Below the pieces are notes generated by a model. The model did no database searches and had not been told where the DNA came from. It saw only the letters and a list, made by a program, of their open reading frames with translations. From Bacteroidales bacterium UBA3143 (GTDB taxonomy: Bacteria > Bacteroidota > Bacteroidia > Bacteroidales > Dysgonomonadaceae), in contig DEZB01000010.1 in assembly GCA_002364735.1 (NCBI GenBank), positions 1 to 13,629 on the forward strand: a DNA stretch of 13,629 nucleotides, given 5' to 3'. The stretch's first letter is position 1, and the number at the start of each line of letters is the position of its first letter. The position numbers were made by a program, and so were the translations under genes. This document shows positions 5,975 through 12,504 of the stretch, piece after piece.

Positions 5975-8404
5975 TCAGACAGCTCCCCCATACAAATGCC
6001 TCTGAAACCCCACAAAAAGCGAACTAATACTCTCCACCGTCCCCAAATAACTCATAGCATCGGGTAGCGATTGATATTTTGCAATAAGCAATGTAGGTAG
6101 TTTATCTTGGTAGAGTTCGCCAATGCCAGTTTCGACGTATTTGGTCAATACAAAATCGATAAACTCCTGTTGTTTTTCGTTGAGCGATGTATAGATGGTT
6201 GCTTTTACTTGTTGTGCTCTTTCTTCTCTCGAAATGGGTTTGTTGTTACTATTTGCCACATACTCCAACACATCATAAAGGTCGCTATTCTCAGCATTGA
6301 TAAGCTTTTGAAGGGTTCTCAAATCATCGTTGCTATATCCTGCATCGTCCAACTCTTCTAACAGTATTTTTCGAGTGGCAGGATTGCTCCATATCTCTCG
6401 CAACTCATTCTCATCTTTAAAGAAATTGGGTAGTTCGCCAAACAAACTTTCCAAAAACTCTTTAGAAGAGATGGGGTTGCCATCGGCATCATAAAACATG
6501 GTAGAAATCATGTGCTGTATCTCTCGTTCTTTACCATCAGCCAATCTCACTCTCACAATTCTAGGACAAGTGCAAGGCACATTACCACATTCCGAGCAAG
6601 GCTCTACTGGGGGCTTTTCGCAAGTGCAACGCAAATTGCCACATACCTCACAGTGTTTGAGTTCTTTCGGTTTCGTTTGCTCATCACATTCACAGGGAGC
6701 TTTACCACACACTTCACACAAGTCCTCAACAGTTTCGGCAGGACCATCCCATTCGGGGTCAGAGAATTTTTTGTAAGCCTGTACAAAGTCATACACCGTA
6801 AAGTACTCCTTGCCCTCATACAAACGTGTGCCTCGTCCAATAATCTGCTTAAACTCCACCATTTGTTTCACAGGGCGCATCAATACAATGTTGCGAATAT
6901 TGCGCGCATCCACTCCCGTTGAGAGCTTTTGTGATGTAGTAAGAATAGTTGGAATAGTTTTATCATTGTCTTGAAACTCGCGCAGAAACTGCTCACCAAT
7001 CTCCCCATCATTGGCAGTTACTCGCACACAATAGTTGGAGTTGGTGCTCTCTTTGTTTTGATTAATCAAATCTCTCACCAGTGCAGCATGTTCTTGCGAA
7101 GCACAAAAGACAAGCGTCTTTTCATGTTGGTCCATTTCATTCAAGAAAGTCCTTACTCTGTGCTGTTCACGTTCTACAATCTCAATGGTTCGGTTAAAAT
7201 CCTCCTCTAAATAAACCTTCCCTTCTTCTATTTCGCCCTCTATCACATCATCATCACTGGTATATACATAGTCATCAAGCGTAGTTTGAATCCGTTTTAC
7301 CTTAAAGGGAGTCAAGAAACCATCATTGATGCCTTCTTTCAGCGAGTAGATATAGACAGGATTGCCAAAATATTGATAGGTGTCCACATTGTCCTGTCGT
7401 CTTGGAGTAGCAGTTAATCCCAATTGCACAGCAGGAGCAAAATATTCCAGAATAGAGCGCCATGTACTCTCATCATTAGCCCCTCCACGGTGACACTCAT
7501 CTATAACTATAAAGTCGAAAAAGTCTTCTGGGTATTCTTGATAGTTGGGAGTTGCCATTCCTTCATCGTCAGTCCCTGTCATCAATGTTTGAAAAATAGA
7601 GAAAAAGATACTGCCATTCATGGGCGCTATACCTGTTTTGTTTATTGCGCTTGGTTTGATACGCACCATTGCATTTTCGGGAAATGCAGAGAATGAGTTG
7701 AAAGCCTGGTCTGCCAATATATTACGGTCGGCAAGAAATAGAATGCGAGGACGGCGCGAAGCATAGTAACCCGATGATTGAGTTGCAGAAAGATTCCAAC
7801 GAGTAAGGAAAAGCTTCCATGCAATCTGGAAAGCGATAGCAGTTTTTCCTGTTCCGGTAGCCAATGTAAGCAGAATGCGTTTCTTCTTTTGAGCAATAGC
7901 TTCCAATGTTCTATTCACAGCTATCTCTTGATAGTATCGTGGCTGCCAAGTACCAGAGCGGTCCTCGAAAGGGATAGCTGCAAACTTGTTGCGCCATTCA
8001 TTTATATCGCTATACTCCTCGTCCCAAAGTTCTTGTGGAGATAGAAATCTGTCAACCAACTTCTCAACCCCTGTTTCTCTATTTATCTGATATATCTCAC
8101 GTCCATTGGTAGAATAGGTATATTTCAACTCCAACTTCTCAGCATACAGTTTTGCTTGCGCTACTCCCTCGCCTACTGGCAACAAACTACTCTTTGCTTC
8201 AACAACAGCCAATTTGATGCCTTTGTATTGCAGAATATAGTCAGCAATGAGTGGTTTGCCTCTTCCGCCACCCACCTTAATTCTGCCATCGGTTATTTTA
8301 CACACATCACGCTCACGCAACACCCTTGCATCTTCCACCACACCCCATCCACTCTCTTTTAGCTTAGGGTCTATCAGTTCTGCTCTTGTTTCGGCTTCGT
8401 TCAT
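5975..8404 (-). CDS. hsdR: Type I restriction enzyme, R (endonuclease/translocase) subunit HsdR
   Basis: The predicted protein has 809 residues. In order: an N-terminal nuclease domain with Asp55 and E-A-K at 69-71 (D...ExK); a superfamily 2 motor with Walker A ATGTGKT (182-188), DECH (302-305), LTATPRR (330-336) and QIIGRGTR (520-527); a Cys-rich linker (563-613); and an EcoEI-type C-terminal domain expected to contact the methylase core. It cuts unmethylated foreign DNA after ATP-driven translocation, in complex with HsdM and HsdS encoded upstream. The linker has three C-x2-C-x4-C-x-C units (Cys 563/566/571/573, 585/588/593/595, 603/606/611/613), likely metal-binding. I chose the ATG at 8404. 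A TTG at 8431 would put the start inside a repeat unit and add nine unsupported residues. A REP/RAYT module separates it from hsdS, so its promoter or read-through must cross repeat DNA. All catalytic motifs are intact. Confidence 0.95.
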   Translation of the reverse strand: MNEAETRAELIDPKLKESGWGVVEDARVLRERDVCKITDGRIKVGGGRGKPLIADYILQYKGIKLAVVEAKSSLLPVGEGVAQAKLYAEKLELKYTYSTNGREIYQINRETGVEKLVDRFLSPQELWDEEYSDINEWRNKFAAIPFEDRSGTWQPRYYQEIAVNRTLEAIAQKKKRILLTLATGTGKTAIAFQIAWKLFLTRWNLSATQSSGYYASRRPRILFLADRNILADQAFNSFSAFPENAMVRIKPSAINKTGIAPMNGSIFFSIFQTLMTGTDDEGMATPNYQEYPEDFFDFIVIDECHRGGANDESTWRSILEYFAPAVQLGLTATPRRQDNVDTYQYFGNPVYIYSLKEGINDGFLTPFKVKRIQTTLDDYVYTSDDDVIEGEIEEGKVYLEEDFNRTIEIVEREQHRVRTFLNEMDQHEKTLVFCASQEHAALVRDLINQNKESTNSNYCVRVTANDGEIGEQFLREFQDNDKTIPTILTTSQKLSTGVDARNIRNIVLMRPVKQMVEFKQIIGRGTRLYEGKEYFTVYDFVQAYKKFSDPEWDGPAETVEDLCEVCGKAPCECDEQTKPKELKHCEVCGNLRCTCEKPPVEPCSECGNVPCTCPRIVRVRLADGKEREIQHMISTMFYDADGNPISSKEFLESLFGELPNFFKDENELREIWSNPATRKILLEELDDAGYSNDDLRTLQKLINAENSDLYDVLEYVANSNNKPISREERAQQVKATIYTSLNEKQQEFIDFVLTKYVETGIGELYQDKLPTLLIAKYQSLPDAMSYLGTVESISSLFVGFQRHLYGGAV

Positions 8405-8425
8405 AGTTTGTTTATTTTTACGCTG

Positions 8426-8663
8426 CCCCAACGCGTTGCATTGGGCTGAATTGATATGTCCTTTCAGGACGTTTTTTTCAAATATTAGTGCGTTAGTTCT
8501 CTAAAAGAGTGCATACTATTTATGTTTCTTCGTTTTTACTCTACCCAATGTTTCCGAAAACCCTTTATCTATAGTTTTATGGCTGAAAGCCATTATTAAT
8601 TCAGCCCGATGGCAACGCCTCGGGTGTTCATATTCCAACTCCTCCAGCGTCCTGAAAGGACAA
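8426..8663. repeat. REP-type hairpin unit 1 (238 bp)
   Basis: It runs from CCCCAACGCG to GTCCTGAAAGGACAA. Consecutive hairpins are visible: CCCAACGC-GTT-GCATTGGG (one mismatch), GTCCT-TTC-AGGAC, ATGGCT-GAA-AGCCAT, CCCGA(T)GGC-AAC-GCC-TCGGG and GTCCT-GAA-AGGAC. It differs from unit 2 at about 14 positions by eye and has exactly the same length. Its edge is 22 bases upstream of the hsdR start, so it forms the hsdR leader if transcription comes from hsdS. Confidence 0.88.
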
Positions 8664-8723
8664 CTAATCTTTTCATAGTTTTAACCTGCCCTTTCAGGGC
8701 GAGGTGGTTTTATCGTTATATAA
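8664..8723. repeat. Linker between REP units 1 and 2
   Basis: The part from 8676, AGTTTTAACCTGCCC with the hairpin GCCCT-TTC-AGGGC and then GAGGTGGTTTTAT, is repeated at 9426-9471 on the other side of the transposase gene. The 12 bases before it (8664-8675, CTAATCTTTTCAT region) replace the transposase gene found at the equivalent place after unit 2. Confidence 0.75.
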
Positions 8724-8961
8724 CCCCAACGCGTTGCGTTGGGCTGAATTGATATGTCCTTTCAGGACGTTTTTTTCGAATATTAGAGCATTAGCTCTCA
8801 AAATGAGTGCATACTATTTATGTTTCTTCGTTTTTACTCTATTCAATGTTTCCGAAAAGCTCTTATTTATAGTTTTATGGCTGAAAGCCATTATTAATTC
8901 AGCCCGATGGCAACGCCTCGGGTGTTCGTATTCCAACTCCTCCAGCGTCCTGAAAGGACAA
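8724..8961. repeat. REP-type hairpin unit 2 (238 bp)
   Basis: This is the second full unit, from CCCCAACGCG to GTCCTGAAAGGACAA. The first hairpin is perfect here (CCCAACGC-GTT-GCGTTGGG) and an additional AGAGC-ATTA-GCTCT hairpin is intact, while unit 1 has lost it. The unit ends one base before the transposase coding frame, whose stop codon follows at 8963. Confidence 0.88.
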
Positions 8962-8962
8962 A

Positions 8963-9418
8963 TTAATCCCTCCACAAATAGTCTTCATTATAATTAATTC
9001 CATACATCTTCAAAAACAGCAAATATTCTTCTTTAAATGTTACTTTCTTATGGTGCTGTTCCTGATTTTCAATATAGCGCTTTGTTTTATCGTGTAAAGA
9101 GGGACTAACCGAAAAACCCCCATATCCTCCTTGCCAAGCAAAATTTGTGTAATACTGATTTTTTGTTTTTATCCATCTGCTACTGTGGCGTTTTATTTCT
9201 TCAATTAGCTTAGCCAATGCAATGTTCTTAGACATTACACATAGTATATGCACATGATCTTTGGTGCCGTTTATCAAAATTGGTATTGACTCATTATCTT
9301 TTATTATGCTGCCCATATAGGCATAAAGATGTTCCTTTTCTTCGTTGCGAATGATGCATGAATTGTTTTTGATGTGGAAAATAAGATGTACAAACAATTG
9401 AGATAATGATTGTGCCAT
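8963..9418 (-). CDS. IS200/IS605-like Y1 (HUH) transposase, REP-associated type
   Basis: The predicted protein has 151 residues, full length for the Y1 transposase family (PF01797-type). The metal-binding HUH motif is DHVHIL with His55 and His57. The catalytic tyrosine is Tyr115 in KRYIENQEQHHKK, with Gln119 in the supporting position. WQGGYGGFSVS (95-105) is the usual conserved segment. These enzymes nick and join single-stranded DNA at hairpins. Here the gene is bracketed by hairpin-rich repeat units on both sides, rather than by the single short ends of IS200. This fits a REP-associated tyrosine transposase (RAYT) that has spread or domesticated the repeats. All key residues are present, so it may be active. 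It has the same orientation as the restriction operon it interrupts between hsdS and hsdR. ATG at 9418 is the natural start. Confidence 0.92.
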   Translation of the reverse strand: MAQSLSQLFVHLIFHIKNNSCIIRNEEKEHLYAYMGSIIKDNESIPILINGTKDHVHILCVMSKNIALAKLIEEIKRHSSRWIKTKNQYYTNFAWQGGYGGFSVSPSLHDKTKRYIENQEQHHKKVTFKEEYLLFLKMYGINYNEDYLWRD

Positions 9419-9423
9419 GTTTT

Positions 9424-9519
9424 TTAGTTTTAACCTGCCCTTTCAGGACGAGGTGGTTTTATTGTTATATGCCCCAACGCGTTGCGTTGGGCTGAATTGA
9501 GATGTCCTTTCAGGACGTC
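9424..9519. repeat. REP linker plus partial unit 3
   Basis: TTTAGTTTTAACCTGCCC, GAGGTGGTTTTAT and CCCCAACGCGTTGCGTTGGG, then GTCCT-TTC-AGGAC, repeat the linker and the first two hairpins of units 1 and 2. Similarity stops after GGACGT at about 9518. The linker hairpin is damaged here (GCCCT facing AGGAC). This truncated unit forms the upstream flank of the transposase gene. Confidence 0.82.
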
Positions 9520-9573
9520 GTGCTATTATTATTTCATGTTACAAACGCTGAACCATTGGCTCCTTCCCACAAT

Positions 9574-9638
9574 ACTGACGCTACAGGCTGTTCGGAAAAG
9601 AGTGCAGCGTCAGTTGTAAAGTAATTATTTACAACTGA
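9574..9638 (-). promoter_or_regulatory. Two overlapping inverted repeats at the 3' end of hsdS
   Basis: One stem pairs 9610-9620 with 9628-9638 (11 bp perfect, loop of 7) and spans the hsdS stop codon. A second pairs ACTGACGCT (9574-9582) with AGCGTCAGT (9606-9614), with a loop of 23. They share 9610-9614, so only one can form at a time. Neither has a clear T run on the minus strand, so simple termination is not assured. Confidence 0.55.
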
Positions 9639-10813
9639 ATTTCCTCCAACTCCTCCACCATCTTATCAGTTTTCAACTCTCCTGCAAATGCTTTTTGAAG
9701 GATTGATTTTTTGAGTTCTTCTAAGTCGTCAAGTTTCGTTTGGTAATAGGATTGGAGTTCTTGGGTTTGGGTTTGTAATGCATCTAACTTAGATACTATA
9801 TCATTCTGTTTTCTAATTGAAACAATAGGTATCGGAAAAGCTCTCAGCTTTGTCAGACCTATAAATTCTTGTGCTCCACCACTTGATGCATCTTTCACAT
9901 ATTGTTGAGCTTTCCTTGATAATAAATAATGAAGAAGATATCTGTTATTTATATTTTTATTTGATTTAATCAATCCTACATTTTTTATGCTAAAAACGAT
10001 TTCATTATCTACTATTGCCGCCATACCTCTATTAGCGCCAATCATAGAAATAAGTATATCTCCAAATGCAACATTTGACCTTTTATAAAACTTCTCGTGA
10101 TCAACATCATTGATAAATTTTGTATCTTCTAAAGTAAGTCCTGTCAACCTGATGTTTTTTTGTGTAACAAATGGTATGCCTTCTTTTACATATTTAGGAC
10201 TATCATGAGTTCCGTCTTTGACTTCAGTTATTTTATTGAGTTCAATTATTTCCCCATTACTTTCTTCAAAAACATTTTCCAAATAACTCTCAAACAACTC
10301 CTTCGCATTCTGCAAATTTTGCTCGGCATTGGCTTTTGCTTTGTCTATGGCTTCAAAGCAGTGGTCTAAGATGGAGACGATGCGTTGTTGTTCGTTTAGA
10401 TTTTTAGGATATGATATTCTAACTGGCTCTAAAGATTGTCGAGTTATTTGTGGTTGAGCAGATCCGGTAATTATGTTAGACAAGTCCACATAACCTCTAA
10501 ACATGTACTCCAAAAACCGTCTATTAATTTCTTCTTTTGGTTTAATAACCATTGCATTTCCATTAATCCATGATTTAGGTTGAGATATATTAACACTACC
10601 ACAAGTGGCACCTCGACAAGTAATTAGCAACTGAGTCTCTTCATGATTATATTTATCATATCTTCCAATTATACCATTTGCACCATATACAGGATAGTCA
10701 CCATCATCAATCATTTCTTTTTTAGAAATAGTTTTGGGTTGATACATTTCACATAGTGTTCCTAGACTTCCTATTTTCCAATCCTTTGGTAATTGAGTTT
10801 GTCTTATCTTCAT
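9629..10813 (-). CDS. hsdS: Type I restriction-modification specificity subunit HsdS
   Basis: The predicted protein has 394 residues. Two target recognition domains are visible, about 1-135 and 187-330. A central helical spacer (138-185, from NEQQRIVSILDHCFEAIDKA) and a distal helix (335-380, ending ILQKAFAGEL) follow them in turn; this half-repeat design is typical. Each recognition domain reads one half of a split DNA target and the helices dock two HsdM subunits. The start ATG overlaps the hsdM stop (ATGA), and GGAGGTGAT stands just upstream, an unusually strong Shine-Dalgarno match for a Bacteroidota gene. It is translationally coupled to hsdM. No second or partial hsdS, inverted copy or recombinase gene is in the window, so no sign of specificity switching is seen here. 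The target sequence cannot be predicted. Confidence 0.95.
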   Translation of the reverse strand: MKIRQTQLPKDWKIGSLGTLCEMYQPKTISKKEMIDDGDYPVYGANGIIGRYDKYNHEETQLLITCRGATCGSVNISQPKSWINGNAMVIKPKEEINRRFLEYMFRGYVDLSNIITGSAQPQITRQSLEPVRISYPKNLNEQQRIVSILDHCFEAIDKAKANAEQNLQNAKELFESYLENVFEESNGEIIELNKITEVKDGTHDSPKYVKEGIPFVTQKNIRLTGLTLEDTKFINDVDHEKFYKRSNVAFGDILISMIGANRGMAAIVDNEIVFSIKNVGLIKSNKNINNRYLLHYLLSRKAQQYVKDASSGGAQEFIGLTKLRAFPIPIVSIRKQNDIVSKLDALQTQTQELQSYYQTKLDDLEELKKSILQKAFAGELKTDKMVEELEEIQL

Positions 10814-12258
10814 ATCACCTCCAATATAGCATTCATAATCTCCGCACTCTCTTCGTCCAATGCCTTCATCTCTTCAATTATAAGGCGAGGGTCGCGCAAT
10901 GCGGCAGCTTCGGGTGTGTTGGGGTTTTTTAGGCCTAAATCGAAAGTAGTTGGATCAACATCTTTCATATCCACTGACCAAGAGTTTTCGCTTTCGGCAA
11001 AGGTTTTTTGCAACTCCACAAACTCAGCTAAATCATTTTCGTTGAGCGGGTTGGTTTTACCCAAGTTTCTACCAGGGTTCAACTGATAGAACCAAGTCTT
11101 CTCTGTTTTTACACCTTTCTCGAAAAATAGCACCACTGTTTTCACCCCTGCTCCTGTAAATGTACCTCCTGGCAAATCTAACACGGTGTGTAAGTTGCAA
11201 CTCTCCAAGAGTTCTTTACGAATAGCAACAGTAGCATTGTCGGTATTGCTCAAAAAGGTGTTTTTGATAACAATACCTGCTTTACCACCTGCACGCAATA
11301 TTTTTATAAAATGTTGCAAGAACAAGCTGGCAGTTTCGCCTGTTTTGAAGGGAAAGTTCTGTTGCACTTCGGCACGTTCCTTTCCTCCAAAAGGAGGATT
11401 AGCAAGAATGATATCGTAGCGGTCTTTCTCTTGTATGTCGGTTATGTTTTCGGCCAATGTGTTGGTGTGGATAATGTTGGGAGCTTCCACTCCGTGCAAT
11501 ATCATATTCATTACCCCAATGATGTAGGCAAGCGATTTCTTCTCCTTGCCATAGAAGGTGTTGCGTTGTAGTGTTTCTATATCTTTTGTAGAGAGTCCCT
11601 TCTTGTTGAGATAGTCGAAAGCCTCTACCAAGAAACCTGCCGAACCCACAGCTCCATCATAGATTGTCTGTCCAATTTTGGGGTCAACTACCTTCACGAT
11701 GGTTTTAATGAGTGGACGTGGTGTGTAATACTCACCACCATTGCGACCTGCATTGCCCATTTTCTGTATTTTGGCTTCATAGAGGTGACTCATCTCATGC
11801 TTCTCGGCATGGGTGCGAAAACGCAATTGGTCAACCAAACTAACTACACCACGCAGGTTGTAACCATCTTGAATACGGTTTTTGAGTTCGCTAAATATCT
11901 CACCAATTTTATATTCAATCGTATCGGGGCCTTTTGCACTCTCTCTAAACTTCATGAGGTAGGGAAAGAGTTCGCGGTTTACAAAATCTATCAAGTCGTC
12001 ACCCGTCATGGCGTTATAATCTATTTTTCCATCAGCCAATTTGGGTGCAGCCCATGTAGTCCACCTATATTCGGGAGCAATTATCTTTTCGTAAGTTTTG
12101 CCCGACAATAGCGCAGCAGTCTCTTTGTCCTTTTCTAAATCGTCCAGATACTTCAAGAACAACACCCAACTGGTTTGCTCTACATAATCTAATTCACTGC
12201 CACATCCAGCATCTTTGTGCAAAATGTCGTCTATATTTTTAAATACTTGTTGAAACAT
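10810..12258 (-). CDS. hsdM: Type I restriction-modification N6-adenine methyltransferase HsdM
   Basis: The predicted protein has 482 residues. An N-terminal HsdM_N helical domain covers about 1-145. It is followed by the catalytic domain: GEYYTPRPL (175-183), the SAM-binding motif I variant DGAVGSAGFL (201-210, where many relatives have D-x-A-C-G-[ST]-[AG]-GF), and the catalytic NPPF (287-290). It methylates adenine within the HsdS target to protect host DNA, and forms the M2S core that HsdR joins. It is the first gene of the operon and ends in the ATGA overlap with hsdS. Motif I lacks the common cysteine (Ala203), which need not affect activity. The ATG at 12258 fits the family N-terminus. 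A TAnnTTTG promoter match stands about 76 bases upstream. Confidence 0.95.
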   Translation of the reverse strand: MFQQVFKNIDDILHKDAGCGSELDYVEQTSWVLFLKYLDDLEKDKETAALLSGKTYEKIIAPEYRWTTWAAPKLADGKIDYNAMTGDDLIDFVNRELFPYLMKFRESAKGPDTIEYKIGEIFSELKNRIQDGYNLRGVVSLVDQLRFRTHAEKHEMSHLYEAKIQKMGNAGRNGGEYYTPRPLIKTIVKVVDPKIGQTIYDGAVGSAGFLVEAFDYLNKKGLSTKDIETLQRNTFYGKEKKSLAYIIGVMNMILHGVEAPNIIHTNTLAENITDIQEKDRYDIILANPPFGGKERAEVQQNFPFKTGETASLFLQHFIKILRAGGKAGIVIKNTFLSNTDNATVAIRKELLESCNLHTVLDLPGGTFTGAGVKTVVLFFEKGVKTEKTWFYQLNPGRNLGKTNPLNENDLAEFVELQKTFAESENSWSVDMKDVDPTTFDLGLKNPNTPEAAALRDPRLIIEEMKALDEESAEIMNAILEVI

Positions 12259-12291
12259 CTATTTTTTCTGTTTTCTTTTATTGATTGTGTC

Positions 12292-12309
12292 AACGGTTTC
12301 GTCACCGTT
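12292..12309 (-). promoter_or_regulatory. Small inverted repeat in the hsdM leader
   Basis: AACGGT-TTCGTC-ACCGTT is a perfect 6-bp stem with a 6-base loop, lying 34-51 bases upstream of the hsdM start and downstream of the likely promoter. It could be an operator or a leader hairpin. No controller (C) protein gene is visible nearby. Confidence 0.35.
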
Positions 12310-12333
12310 ATGATTGGTTTATTTTAATAGTTC

Positions 12334-12368
12334 CAAATATACAAATTATCTCTCAGGTACTTACAAAA
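12334..12368 (-). promoter_or_regulatory. Bacteroidota-type promoter for the hsdM operon
   Basis: On the minus strand the -7 element reads TATATTTG (12334-12341), a full match to TAnnTTTG. The upstream element reads TTTTG (12364-12368). The gap between TTG and the -7 box is 22 bases, within the range known for Bacteroides and Flavobacterium promoters. It would give a leader of roughly 70 bases before the hsdM start. Confidence 0.6.
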
Positions 12369-12421
12369 TATTAAGCATAATGTTAGGTAAATACAATAGG
12401 AGGGCGAATATTCTTATTATT

Positions 12422-12472
12422 TAGGGAGTATCCTCATAAATTTAATCTCAGAAAGAACTCACCTACTCCCTA
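12422..12472. repeat. 9-bp inverted repeat upstream of the hsdM promoter
   Basis: TAGGGAGTA (12422-12430) faces TACTCCCTA (12464-12472), a perfect 9-bp inverted repeat with a 33-base centre. It lies between the hsdM promoter and the tandem array. It may be a protein-binding site or chance; no function is shown. Confidence 0.35.
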
Positions 12473-12504
12473 CTCTCTCATCAATTAAATCCCATTTCCA
12501 CCTT

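Noticed and set aside
6498..6922. Plus-strand open frames opposite hsdR
   Set aside because: They overlap the conserved Cys linker and motor of HsdR in antisense and match no family; coding shadows.
8405..8431. TTG start for HsdR at 8431
   Set aside because: It lies inside the REP unit and adds nine residues not typical of the family; the ATG at 8404 fits the conserved N-terminus.
9629..10813. Phase-variable hsdS locus
   Set aside because: Only one hsdS is present, with no inverted partial copy, no long inverted repeats within it and no recombinase gene in the window.
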